Assembly (NCBI GenBank): GCA_946800325.1
Contig: CAMPEJ010000011.1
Coordinates: 124,001-188,000, forward strand
Direction of reading: 5' to 3'
Origin: Luzula sylvatica
Lineage: Eukaryota; Streptophyta; Magnoliopsida; Poales; Juncaceae
Length of the DNA: 64,000 nt
The notes under the pieces are model-generated. The model searched no databases. It saw nothing but the letters and a program-made list of their open reading frames with translations, and was not told the DNA's origin. This document shows positions 1 to 12,820 of the stretch, in pieces (within the stretch, counting starts at the first letter, position 1; every line of letters starts with the position of its first letter). A program made the translations under genes and the position numbers.

Positions 1-2600
1 AAGAAAGTTTGTTTTTCGATTCAAAACAATCTGTTTATGCTTTGGGGAGTTCAAATAACGTATTTTGAGATCATTTGAATCGTATCTTTTACCACATAAC
101 ATTTCACTAAACTTTACAAACACTAAGAAAGTTTGTTTTTCGATTCAAAACAATTTGTTTATGCTTTGGGGAGTTCAAATAGCGTATTTTGAGATCATTT
201 GAATCGTATCTTTTACTACATAACATTTCACCAAAATTTACAAACACTAAGAAAGTTTGATTTTCGATTCAAAACAATCTGTCTATGCTTTGGGGAGTTC
301 AAATAACGTATTTTGAGATCATTTGAATCGTATCTTTTACTACATAACATTTCACCAAAATTTACAAACACTATGAAAGTTTGTTTTTCGATTCAAAACA
401 ATTTGTTTATGCTTTGGGGAGTTCAAATAACGTATTTTGAGATCATTTGAATCGTATCTTTTACCACATAACATTTCACCAAAATTTACAAACACTAAGA
501 AAGTTTGTTTTTCGATTCAAAACAATTTGTTTATGCTTTGGGGAGTTCAAATAACATATTTTTTGATCATTCGAATCGTATCTTTTACCACATAACATTT
601 CACCAAAATTTACAAACACTAAGAAAGTTTGTTTTTCGATTCAAAACAATATGTTTATGCTTTGGGGGGTTCAAATAACGTATTTTGAGATCATTTGAAT
701 CGTATCTTTTACCACATAACATTTCACCAAAATTTACAAACACTAAGAAAGTTTGTTTTTCGATTCAAAACAATCTGTTTAAGCTTTGGGGAGTTCAAAT
801 AACGTATTTTGAGATCATTTGAATCGTATCTTTTACCACATAACATTTCACCAAAATTTACAAACACTAAGAAACTTTGTTTTTCGATTCAAAACAATCT
901 GTTTATGCTTTGGGGAGTTCAAATAACTTATTTTGAGATCATTTGAATCGTATCTTTTACCACATAACATTTCACCAAACTTTACAAACACTAAGAAAGT
1001 TTGTTTTTCGATTCAAAACAATCTGTTTATGCTTTGGGGAGTTCAAATAACGTATTTTGAGATCATTTGAATCGTATCTTTTACCACATAACATTTCACC
1101 AAAATTTACAAACACTAAGAAAGTTTAATTTTCGATTCAAAACAATCTGTTTATGCTTTGGGGAGTTCAAATAACGTATTTTGAGATTATTTGAATCGTA
1201 TCTTTTACTACATACCATTTCACCAAAATTTACAAACACTGAGAAAGTTTGTTTTTCGATTCAAAACAATCTGTTTAAGCTTTGGGGAGTTCAAATAACG
1301 TATTTTGAGATCATTTGAATCGTATCTTTTACCACATAACATTTTACCAAAATTTACAAACACTAAGAAAGTTTGTTTTTCGATTCAAAACAATCTGTTT
1401 ATGCTTTGGTGAGTTCAAATAACGTATTTTGAGATCATTGGAATCGTATCTTTTACCACATAACATTTCACCAAAATTTACAAACACTAAGAAAGTTTGT
1501 TTTTCGATTCAAAACAATTTGTTTATGCTTTGGGGAGTTCAAATAACGTATTTTTAGATCATTCGAATCGTATCTTTTACCACATAACATTTCACCAAAA
1601 TTTACAAACGCTAAGAAAGTTTGTTTTTCGATTCAAAACAATCTGTTTAAGCTTTGGGGAGTTCAAATATCGTATTTTGAGATCATTTGAATCGTATCTT
1701 TTACTACAAAACATTTCACCAAAATTTACAAACACTAAGAAAGTTTGTTTTTCGATTCAAAACAATCGGTTTATGCTTTGGGGAGTTCAAATAACGTATT
1801 TTGAGATCATTTGAATCGTATCTTTTACCACATAACATTTCACCAAAATTTACAAACACTGAGAAAGTTTGATTTTCGATTCAAAACAATATGTTTATGC
1901 TTTGGGGAGTTCAAATAACGTATTTTGAGATCATTTGAATCGTATCTTTTACTACATAACATTTCACCAAAATTTACAAACACTAAGAAAGTTTGTTTTT
2001 CGATTCAAAACAATTTGCTTATGCTTTGGGGAGTTCAAATAACGTATTTTGAGATCATTCGACTCGTATCTTTTACCACATAACATTTCACCAAACTTTA
2101 CAAACACTAAGAAAGTATGTTTTTCGATTCAAAACAATCTGTTTATGCTTTGGGGAGTTCAAATAACGTATTTTGAGATCATTTGAATCGTATCTTTTAC
2201 CACATAACATTTCACCAAAATTTACAAACACTAAGAAAGTTTAATTTTCGATTCAAAACAATCTGTTTATGCTTTGGGGAGTTCAAATAACGTATTTTGA
2301 GATTATTTGAATCGTATCTTTTACTACATAACATTTCACCAAAATTTACAAACACTAAGAAAGTTTGTTTTTCGATTCAAAACAATTTGTTTATCCTTTG
2401 GGGAGTCCAAATAACATATTTGTAGATCATTCGAATCGTATCTTTTACCACATAACATTTCACCAAAATTTACAAACACTGAGAAAGTTTGATTTTCGAT
2501 TCAAAACAATCTGTTTATGCTTTGGGGAGTTCAAATAACATATTTTGAGATCATTTGAATCGTATCTTTTACTACATAACATTTCACCAAAATTTACAAA
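1..2600. repeat. Leading irregular segment of the array
   Basis: About 21 monomers of mixed subtypes with no clean internal higher-order period. H monomers at 781, 1277 and 1649 are only 4 and 3 monomers apart, unlike the 15-18 spacing that follows. Private substitutions are relatively frequent, for example a GGGGGG run near 665 and GTCTATG without the other S changes near 280. A 105-codon open frame at 1497-1814 is repeat read-through. Nothing other than satellite is seen. Confidence 0.8.
2357..2480. repeat. Representative K-subtype monomer
   Basis: Diagnostic substitutions from the consensus are C31T, G39C (TTATCC), T51C (GAGTCC), G60A, T66G, G67T and T76C. K copies have TTATCC at 2391, 4251, 6359, 8343, 10451, 12559, 19083, 21067, 22927, 25035, 46790, 48898, 53238, 56090 and 58570, with a hybrid at 63172. 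Spacings are 15, 17, 16, 17 and 17 monomers in the first 12.6 kb. That shows K is a once-per-HOR-unit marker. No K copy lies between 25.1 and 46.7 kb. Confidence 0.93.
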
Positions 2601-2992
2601 CACTATGAAAGTTTGTTTTTCGATTCAAAACAATCTGTGTATGCTTTGGGGAGTTCAAATAACTTATTTTGAGATCATTTGAATCGTATCTTTTACCACA
2701 TAACATTTCACCAAACTTTACAAACACTAAGAAAGTTTGTTTTTCGATTCAAAACAATCTGGTTATGCTTTGGGGAGTTCAAATAACGTATTTTGAGATC
2801 ATTTGAATCGTATCTTTTACCACATAACATTTCACCAAAATTTACAAACACTAAGAAAGTTTAATTTTCGATTCAAAACAATCTGTTTATGCTTTGGGGA
2901 GTTCAAATAACGTATTTTGAGATCATTTGAATCGTATCTTTTACTACATAACATTTCACCAAAATTTACAAACACTAAGAAAGTTTGTTTTT

Positions 2993-3058
2993 CGATTCAA
3001 AACAATCTGTTTATGCTTTGGGGAGTTCAAATAACGTATTTTGAGATCATTTGAATCG
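2993..3058. other. 9-bp inverted repeat within the monomer
   Basis: CGATTCAAA at monomer positions 17-25 and its exact reverse complement TTTGAATCG at 74-82 are separated by 48 bases. The pair recurs in every monomer with the consensus arm, so it is present hundreds of times. Both arms contain a CpG. Dyads are common in centromeric satellites and can allow cruciforms or bind a protein dimer. Whether this one does either is unknown. Confidence 0.8.
3026..3055. other. 7-bp inverted repeat (TTCAAAT / ATTTGAA)
   Basis: TTCAAAT at monomer positions 50-56 faces ATTTGAA at 73-79 across a 16-base loop. The right arm overlaps the right arm of the 9-bp dyad, so the two pairings are mutually exclusive. 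Subtypes K and S change position 76 from T to C. This breaks one base pair of each dyad but creates the 8-bp palindrome ATTCGAAT. Confidence 0.75.
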
Positions 3059-3596
3059 TATCTTTTACCACATAACATTTCACCAAAATTTACAAACACT
3101 GAGAAAGTTTGATTTTCGATTCAAAACAATCTGTTTATGCTTTGGGGAGTTCAAATAACGTATTTTGAGATCATTTGAATCGTATCTTTTACTACATAAC
3201 ATTTCACCAAAATTTACAAACACTATGAAAGTTTGTTTTTCGATTCAAAACAATTTGTTTATGCTTTGGGGAGTTCAAATAACGTATTTTGAGATCATTT
3301 GAATCGTATCTTTTACCACATAACATTTCACCAAAATTTACAAACACTAAGAAAGTTTGTTTTTCGATTCAAAACAATTTGTTTATGCTTTGGGGAGTTC
3401 AAATAACATATTTTTTGATCATTCGAATCGTATCTTTTACCACATAACATTTCACCAAAATTTACAAACACTAAGAAAGTTTGTTTTTCGATTCAAAACA
3501 ATATGTTTATGCTTTGGGGAGTTCAAATAACGTATTTTGAGATCATTTGAATCGTATCTTTTACCACATAACATTTCACCAAAATTTACAAACACT

Positions 3597-3720
3597 AAGA
3601 AAGTTTGTTTTTCGATTCAAAACAATCTGTTTAAGCTTTGGGGAGTTCAAATAACGTATTTTGAGATCATTTGAATCGTATCTTTTACCACATAACATTT
3701 CACCAAAATTTACAAACACT
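3597..3720. repeat. Representative H-subtype monomer (HindIII variant)
   Basis: T38A turns TTATGCTT into TTAAGCTT and creates a HindIII site. At least 20 copies start AAGCTT at 781, 1277, 1649, 3633, 5865, 7725, 9957, 12065, 14049, 16505, 20449, 22309, 26401, 28633, 31484, 33096, 35933, 38413, 50140 and 54356. Most gaps are 13-18 monomers or a multiple of a local unit. A decayed copy reading AGGCTT sits at 24541. None was seen between 38.5 and 50.1 kb or after 54.4 kb. Confidence 0.9.
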
Positions 3721-6700
3721 AAGAAAGTTTGTTTTTCGATTCAAAATAATCTGTTTATGCTTTGGGGAGTTCAAATAACGTATTTCGAGATCATTTGAAT
3801 CGTATCTTTTACCACATAACATTTCACCAAAATTTACAAACACTAAGAAAGTTTGTTTTTCGATTCAAAACAATCTGTTTATGCTTTGGGGAGTTCAAAT
3901 AACTTATTTTGAGATCATTTGAATCGTATCTTTTACCACATAACATTTCACCAAACTTTACAAACACTAAGAAAGTTTGTTTTTCGATTCAAAACAATCT
4001 GTTTATGCTTTGGGGAGTTCAAATAACGTATTTTGAGATCATTTGAATCGTATCTTTTACCACATAACATTTCACCAAAATTTACAAACACTAAGAAAGT
4101 TTAATTTTCGATTCAAAACAATCTGTTTATGCTTTGGGGAGTTCAAATAACGTATTTTGAGATTATTTGAATCGTATCTTTTACTACATAACATTTCACC
4201 AAAATTTACAAACACTAAGAAAGTTTGTTTTTCGATTCAAAACAATTTGTTTATCCTTTGGGGAGTCCAAATAACATATTTGTAGATCATTCGAATCGTA
4301 TCTTTTACCACATAACATTTCACCAAAATTTACAAACACTGAGAAAGTTTGATTTTCGATTCAAAACAATCTGTTTATGCTTTGGGGAGTTCAAATAACA
4401 TATTTTGAGATCATTTGAATCGTATCTTTTACTACATAACATTTCACCAAAATTTACAAACTCTAAGAAAGTTTGATTTTCGATTCAAAACAATATGTTT
4501 ATGCTTTGGGGAGTTCAAATAACGTATTTTGAGATCATTGGAATCGTATCTTTTACTACATAACATTTCACCAAAATTTACAAACACTAAGAAAGTTTGT
4601 TTTTCGATTCAAAACAATCTGTTTATGCTTTGGGGAGTTCAAATAACTTATTTTGAGATCATTTGAATCGTATCTTTTACCACATAACATTTCACCAAAC
4701 TTTACAAACACTAAGAAAGTTTGTTTTTCGATTCAAAACAATCTGTTTATGCTTTGGGGAGTTCAAATAACGTATTTTCAGATCATTTGAATCGTATCTT
4801 TTACCACATAACATTTCACCAAAATTTACAAACACTAAGAAAGTTTAATTTTCGATTCAAAACAATCTGTTTATGCTTTGGGGAGTTCAAATAACGTATT
4901 TTGAGATCATTTGAATCGTATCTTTTACTACATAACATTTCACCAAAATTTACAAACACTAAGAAAGTTTGTTTTTCGATTCAAAACAATCTGTTTATGA
5001 TTTGGGGAGTTCAAATAACGTATTTTGAGATCATTTGAATCGTATCTTTTACCACATAACATTTCACCAAAATTTACAAACACTGAGAAAGTTTGATTTT
5101 CGATTCAAAACAATCTGTTTATGCTTTGGGGAGTTCAAATAACGTATTTTGAGATCATTTGAATCGTATCTTTTACTACATAACATTTCACCAAAATTTA
5201 CAAACACTAAGAAAGTTTGTTTTTCGATTCAAAACAATTTGTTTATGCTTTGGGGAGTTCAAATAACGTATTTTGAGATCATTTGAATCGTATCTTTTAC
5301 CACATAACATTTCACCAAAATTTACAAACACTAAGAAAGTTTGTTTTTCGATTCAAAACAATTTGTTTATGCTTTGGGGAGTTCAAATAACATATTTTTA
5401 GATCATTCGAATCGTATCTTTTACCACATAACATTTCACCAAAATTTACAAACACTAAGAAAGTTTGTTTTTCGATTCAAAACAATATGTTTATGCTTTG
5501 GGGAGTTCAAATAACGTATTTTGAGATCATTTGAATCGTATCTTTTACCACATAACATTTCACCAAAATTTACAAACACTAAGAAAGTTTGTTTTTCGAT
5601 TCAAAACAATCTGTTTATCCTTTGGGGAGTTCAAATAACGTATTTCGAGATCATTTGAATCATATCTTTTACCACATAACATTTCACCAAAATTTACAAG
5701 CACTAAGAAAGTTTGATTTTCGATTCAAAACAATCTGTTTATGCTTTGGGGAGTTCAAATAACGTATTTTGAGATCATTTGACTCGTATCTTTTACCACA
5801 TAACATTTCACCAAAATTTACAAACACTAAGAAAGTTTGTTTTTCGATTCAAAACAATCTGTTTAAGCTTTGGGGAGTTCAAATAACGTATTTTGAGATC
5901 ATTTGAATCGTATCTTTTACCACATAACATTTCACCAAAATTTACAAACACTAAGAAAGTTTGTTTTTCCATTCAAAATAATCTGTTTATGCTTTGGGGA
6001 GTTCAAATAACATATTTTGAGATCATTTGAATCGTATCTTTTACCACATAACATTTCACAAAAATTTACAAACACTAAGAAAGTTTGTTTTTCGATTCAA
6101 AACAATCTGTTTATGCTTTGGGGAGTTCAAATAACTTATTTTGAGATCATTTGAATCGTATCTTTTACCACATAACATTTCACCAAAATTTACAAACACT
6201 AAGAAAGTTTAATTTTCGATTCAAAACAATCTGTTTATGCTTTGGGGAGTTCAAATAACGTATTTTGAGATTATTTGAATCGTATCTTTTACTACATAAC
6301 ATTTCACCAAAATTTACAAACACTAAGAAAGTTTGTTTTTCGATTCAAAACAATTTGTTTATCCTTTGGGGAGTCCAAATAACATATTTGTAGATCATTC
6401 GAATCGTATCTTTTACCACAAAACATTTCACCAAAATTTACAAACACTGAGAAAGTTTGATTTTCGATTCAAAACAATCTGTTTATGCTTTGGGGAGTTC
6501 AAATAACATATTTTGAGATCATTTGAATCGTATCTTTTACTACATAACATTTAACCAAAATTTACAAGCACTAAGAAAGTTTGATTTTCGATTCAAAACA
6601 ATATGTTTATGCTTTGGGGAGTTCAAATAACGTATTTTGAGATCATTGGAATCGTATCTTTTACTACATAACATTTCACCAAAATTTACAAACACTAAGA

Positions 6701-8599
6701 AAGTTTGTTTTTCGATTCAAAACAATCTGTTTATGCTTTGGGGAGTTCAAATAACTTATTTTGAGATCATTTGAATCGTATCTTTTACCACATAACATTT
6801 CACCAAACTTTACAAACACTAAGAAAGTTTGTTTTTCGATTCAAAACAATCTGTTTATGCTTTGGGGAGTTGAAATAACGTATTTTGAGATCATTTGAAT
6901 CGTATCTTTTACCACATAACATTTCACCAAAATTTACAAACACTAAGAAAGTTTAATTTTCGATTCAAAACAATCTGTTTATGCTTTGGGGAGTTCAAAT
7001 AACGTATTTTGAGATCATTTGAATCGTATCTTTTACTACATAACATTTCACCAAAATTTACAAACACTAAGAAAGTTTGTTTTTCGATTCAAAACAATCT
7101 GTTTATGCTTTGGGGAGTTCAAATAACGTATTTTGAGATCATTTGAATCGTATCTTTTACCACATAACATTTCACCAAAATTTACAAACACTGAGAAAGT
7201 TTGATTTTCGATTCAAAACAATCTGTTTATGCTTTGGGGAGTTCAAATAACGTATTTTGAGATCATTTGAATCGTATCTTTTACTACATAACATTTCACC
7301 AAAATTTACAAACACTATGAAAGTTTGTTTTTCGATTCAAAACAATTTGTTTATGCTTTGGGGAGTTCAAATAACGTATTTTGAGATCATTTGAATCGTA
7401 TCTTTTACCACATAACATTTCACCAAAATTTACAAACACTAAGAAAGTTTGTTTTTCGATTCAAAACAATTTGTTTATGCTTTGGGGAGTTCAAATAACA
7501 TATTTTTTGATCATTCGAATCGTATCTTTTACCACATAACATTTCACCAAAATTTACAAACACTAAGAAAGTTTGTTTTTCGATTCAAAACAATATGTTT
7601 ATGCTTTGGGGAGTTCAAATAACGTATTTTGAGATCATTTGAATCGTATCTTTTACCACATAACATTTCACCAAAATTTACAAACACTAAGAAAGTTTGT
7701 TTTTCGATTCAAAACAATCTGTTTAAGCTTTGGGGAGTTCAAATAACGTATTTTGAGATCATTTGAATCGTATCTTTTACCACATAACATTTCACCAAAA
7801 TTTACAAACACTAAGAAAGTTTGTTTTTCGATTCAAAATAATCTGTTTATGCTTTGGGGAGTTCAAATAACGTATTTCGAGATCATTTGAATCGTATCTT
7901 TTACCACATAACATTTCACCAAAATTTACAAACACTAAGAAAGTTTGTTTTTCGATTCAAAACAATCTGTTTATGCTTTGGGGAGTTCAAATAACTTATT
8001 TTGAGATCATTTGAATCGTATCTTTTACCACATAACATTTCACCAAACTTTACAAACACTAAGAAAGTTTGTTTTTCGATTCAAAACAATCTGTTTATGC
8101 TTTGGGGAGTTCAAATAACGTATTTTGAGATCATTTGAATCGTATCTTTTACCACATAACATTTCACCAAAATTTACAAACACTAAGAAAGTTTAATTTT
8201 CGATTCAAAACAATCTTTTTATGCTTTGGGGAGTTCAAATAACGTATTTTGAGATTATTTGAATCGTATCTTTTACTACATAACATTTCACCAAAATTTA
8301 CAAACACTAAGAAAGTTTGTTTTTCGATTCAAAACAATTTGTTTATCCTTTGGGGAGTCCAAATAACATATTTGTAGATCATTCGAATCGTATCTTTTAC
8401 CACATAACATTTCACCAAAATTTACAAACACTGAGAAAGTTTGATTTTCGATTCAAAACAATCTGTTTATGCTTTGGGGAGTTCAAATAACATATTTTGA
8501 GATCATTTGAATCGTATCTTTTACTACATAACATTTCACCAAAATTTACAAACTCTAAGAAAGTTTGATTTTCGATTCAAAACAATATGTTTATGCTTT

Positions 8600-11500
8600 G
8601 GGGAGTTCAAATAACGTATTTTGAGATCATTGGAATCGTATCTTTTACTACATAACATTTCACCAAAATTTACAAACACTAAGAAAGTTTGTTTTTCGAT
8701 TCAAAACAATCTGTTTATGCTTTGGGGAGTTCAAATAACTTATTTTGAGATCATTTGAATCGTATCTTTTACCACATAACATTTCACCAAACTTTACAAA
8801 TACTAAGAAAGTTTGTTTTTCGATTCAAAACAATCTGTTTATGCTTTGGGGAGTTCAAATAACGTATTTTCAGATCATTTGAATCGTATCTTTTACCACA
8901 TAACATTTCACCAAAATTTACAAACACTAAGAAAGTTTAATTTTCGATTCAAAACAATCTGTTTATGCTTTGGGGAGTTCAAATAACGTATTTTGAGATC
9001 ATTTGAATCGTATCTTTTACTACATAACATTTCACCAAAATTTACAAACACTAAGAAAGTTTGTTTTTCGATTCAAAACAATCTGTTTATGATTTGGGGA
9101 GTTCAAATAACGTATTTTGAGATCATTTGAATCGTATCTTTTACCACATAACATTTCACCAAAATTTACAAACACTGAGAAAGTTTGATTTTCGATTCAA
9201 AACAATCTGTTTATGCTTTGGGGAGTTCAAATAACGTATTTTGAGATCATTTGAATCGTATCTTTTACTACATAACATTTCACCAAAATTTACAAACACT
9301 AAGAAAGTTTGTTTTTCGATTCAAAACAATTTGTTTATGCTTTGGGGAGTTCAAATAACGTATTTTGAGATCATTTGAATCGTATCTTTTACCACATAAC
9401 ATTTCACCAAAATTTACAAACACTAAGAAAGTTTGTTTTTCGATTCAAAACAATTTGTTTATGCTTTGGGGAGTTCAAATAACATATTTTTAGATCATTC
9501 GAATCGTATCTTTTACCACATAACATTTCACCAAAATTTACAAACACTAAGAAAGTTTGTTTTTCGATTCAAAACAATATGTTTATGCTTTGGGGAGTTC
9601 AAATAACGTATTTTGAGATCATTTGAATCGTATCTTTTACCACATAACATTTCACCAAAATTTACAAACACTAAGAAAGTTTGTTTTTCGATTCAAAACA
9701 ATCTGTTTATCCTTTGGGGAGTTCAAATAACGTATTTCGAGATCATTTGAATCATATCTTTTACCACATAACATTTCACCAAAATTTACAAACACTAAGA
9801 AAGTTTGATTTTCGATTCAAAACAATCTGTTTATGCTTTGGGGAGTTCAAATAACGTATTTTGAGATCATTTGACTCGTATCTTTTACCACATAACATTT
9901 CACCAAAATTTACAAACACTAAGAAAGTTTGTTTTTCGATTCAAAACAATCTGTTTAAGCTTTGGGGAGTTCAAATAACGTATTTTGAGATCATTTGAAT
10001 CGTATCTTTTACCACATAACATTTCACCAAAATTTACAAACACTAAGAAAGTTTGTTTTTCGATTCAAAATAATCTGTTTATGCTTTGGGGAGTTCAAAT
10101 AACATATTTTGAGATCATTTGAATCGTATCTTTTACCACATAACATTTCACAAAAATTTACAAACACTAAGAAAGTTTGTTTTTCGATTCAAAACAATCT
10201 GTTTATGCTTTGGGGAGTTCAAATAACTTATTTTGAGATCATTTGAATCGTATCTTTTACCACATAACATTTCACCAAAATTTACAAACACTAAGAAAGT
10301 TTAATTTTCGATTCAAAACAATCTGTTTATGCTTTGGGGAGTTCAAATAACGTATTTTGAGATTATTTGAATCGTATCTTTTACTACATAACATGTCACC
10401 AAAATTTACAAACACTAAGAAAGTTGGTTTTTCGATTCAAAACAATTTGTTTATCCTTTGGGGAGTCCAAATAACATATTTGTAGATCATTCGAATCGTA
10501 TCTTTTACCACATAACATTTCACCAAAATTTACAAACACTGAGAAAGTTTGATTTTCGATTCAAAACAATCTGTTTATGCTTTGGGGAGTTCAAATAACA
10601 TATTTTGAGATCATTTGAATCGTATCTTTTACTACATAACATTTAACCAAAATTTACAAACACTAAGAAAGTTTGATTTTCGATTCAAAACAATATGTTT
10701 ATGCTTTGGGGAGTTCAAATAACGTATTTTGAGATCATTGGAATCGTATCTTTTACTACATAACATTTCACCAAAATTTACAAACACTAAGAAAGTTTGT
10801 TTTTCGATTCAAAACAATCTGTTTATGCTTTGGGGAGTTCAAATAACTTATTTTGAGATCATTTGAATCGTATCTTTTACCACATAACATTTCACCAAAC
10901 TTTACAAACACTAAGAAAGTTTGTTTTTCGATTCAAAACAATCTGTTTATGCTTTGGGGAGTTCAAATAACGTATTTTCAGATCATTTGAATCGTATCTT
11001 TTACCACATAACATTTCACCAAAATTTACAAACACTAAGAAAGTTTAATTTTCGATTCAAAACAATCTGTTTATGCTTTGGGGAGTTCAAATAACGTATT
11101 TTGAGATCATTTGAATCGTATCTTTTACTACATAACATTTCACCAAAATTTACAAACACTAAGAAAGTTTGTTTTTCGATTCAAAACAATCTGTTTATGA
11201 TTTGGGGAGTTCAAATAACGTATTTTGAGATCATTTGAATCGTATCTTTTACCACATAACATTTCACCAAAATTTACAAACACTGAGAAAGTTTGATTTT
11301 CGATTCAAAACAATCTGTTTATGCTTTGGGGAGTTCAAATAACGTATTTTGAGATCATTTGAATCGTATCTTTTACTACATAACATTTCACCAAAATTTA
11401 CAAACACTAAGAAAGTTTGTTTTTCGATTCAAAACAATTTGTTTATGCTTTGGGGAGTTCAAATAACGTATTTTGAGATCATTTGAATCGTATCTTTTAC

Positions 11501-12820
11501 CACATAACATTTCACCAAAATTTACAAACACTAAGAAAGTTTGTTTTTCGATTCAAAACAATTTGTTTATGCTTTGGGGAGTTCAAATAACATATTTTTA
11601 GATCATTCGAATCGTATCTTTTACCACATAACATTTCACCAAAATTTACAAACACTAAGAAAGTTTGTTTTTCGATTCAAAACAATATGTTTATGCTTTG
11701 GGGAGTTCAAATAACGTATTTTGAGATCATTTGAATCGTATCTTTTACCACATAACATTTCACCAAAATTTACAAACACTAAGAAAGTTTGTTTTTCGAT
11801 TCAAAACAATCTGTTTATCCTTTGGGGAGTTCAAATAACGTATTTCGAGATCATTTGAATCATATCTTTTACCACATAACATTTCACCAAAATTTACAAA
11901 CACTAAGAAAGTTTGATTTTCGATTCAAAACAATCTGTTTATGCTTTGGGGAGTTCAAATAACGTATTTTGAGATCATTTGACTCGTATCTTTTACCACA
12001 TAACATTTCACCAAAATTTACAAACACTAAGAAAGTTTGTTTTTCGATTCAAAACAATCTGTTTAAGCTTTGGGGAGTTCAAATAACGTATTTTGAGATC
12101 ATTTGAATCGTATCTTTTACCACATAACATTTCACCAAAATTTACAAACACTAAGAAAGTTTGTTTTTCGATTCAAAATAATCTGTTTATGCTTTGGGGA
12201 GTTCAAATAACATATTTTGAGATCATTTGAATCGTATCTTTTACCACATAACATTTCACAAAAATTTACAAACACTAAGATAGTTTGTTTTTCGATTCAA
12301 AACAATCTGTTTATGCTTTGGGGAGTTCAAATAACTTATTTTGAGATCATTTGAATCGTATCTTTTACCACATAACATTTCACCAAAATTTACAAACACT
12401 AAGAAAGTTTAATTTTCGATTCAAAACAATCTGTTTATGCTTTGGGGAGTTCAAATAACGTATTTTGAGATTATTTGAATCGTATCTTTTACTACATAAC
12501 ATGTCACCAAAATTTACAAACACTAAGAAAGTTGGTTTTTCGATTCAAAACAATTTGTTTATCCTTTGGGGAGTCCAAATAACATATTTGTAGATCATTC
12601 GAATCGTATCTTTTACCACATAACATTTCACCAAAATTTACAAACACTGAGAAAGTTTGATTTTCGATTCAAAACAATCTGTTTATGCTTTGGGGAGTTC
12701 AAATAACATATTTTGAGATCATTTGAATCGTATCTTTTACTACATAACATTTAACCAAAATTTACAAACACTAAGAAAGTTTGATTTTCGATTCAAAACA
12801 ATATGTTTATGCTTTGGGGA
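8600..12820. repeat. Tandem 17-monomer HOR units (2108 bp)
   Basis: From about 8.6 kb markers recur at 2108 bp: K at 8343/10451/12559, H at 9957/12065, GACTCG at 9873/11981, TTATGATTTG near 9090/11198, and CACAAAAATTT near 10151/12259. ATGTCACC followed by AAGTTGG recurs at 10393/12501. A related unit lies at about 4.5-6.6 kb and another at about 23.1-25.2 kb. The ATGTCACC change is in the later copies but not at 8285, so it arose within the expansion. This overlaps the end of the 33-mer pair, which shows nested duplication. Confidence 0.85.

Larger units (their letters stand above)
2977..3100. repeat. Representative consensus monomer
   Basis: This copy matches my by-eye consensus at every position and is the numbering reference here (position 1 = 2977). 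Landmarks are a T5 run at 12-16, a TaqI site TCGA at 16-19, a GGGG run at 44-47, ACGT at 58-61, GATC at 69-72, and AAAATTT at 109-115. There are three CpG sites, at 17-18, 59-60 and 81-82. Recurrently variable positions are 1, 11, 12, 31, 35, 38, 39, 45, 51, 60, 66, 67, 72, 76, 77, 82, 86, 93, 98, 105, 112 and 123. The stretch from 14 to 29 is nearly invariant. At 124 bp the unit is shorter than a 147-bp nucleosome core, and 124 is not a multiple of 3, so it cannot be a repeated codon module. Confidence 0.95.
2601..10784. repeat. Tandem pair of 33-monomer HOR units (4092 bp each)
   Basis: Markers recur at exactly 4092 bp: K at 4251/8343 and 6359/10451, ACTCTAAG at 4461/8553, a TTTTTTGATC variant near 3417/7509, TTTTCAGATC near 4779/8871, GACTCG at 5781/9873, and V near 2661/6753. 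Left of about 2.6 kb the correspondence fails, and right of about 10.8 kb it shifts by one monomer. Each unit is a 17-monomer part plus a 16-monomer part with separate histories, so the 33-mer looks like a compound HOR (inference). Confidence 0.85.

Noticed and set aside
1497..1814. 105-codon open frame on the plus strand
   Set aside because: It is satellite read through three monomer phases (124 mod 3 = 1). It recurs in altered form wherever stops happen to be missing and has no independent sequence or coding signal.
2991..3007. CENP-B box-like motif (TTCG, four bases, A)
   Set aside because: The left half of the mammalian box fits, but the required CGGG half is absent (ACAA instead). Probably chance.
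3020..3024. G-quadruplex potential of the GGGG run
   Set aside because: There is only one G-run per 124 bp, too far apart for an intramolecular quadruplex.
2977..3100. 31-bp ancestral sub-repeat (124 = 4 x 31)
   Set aside because: TTCAAAACAA and TTCAAATAAC lie about 30 bases apart, but aligning the four quarters gives little agreement beyond what A+T richness predicts.
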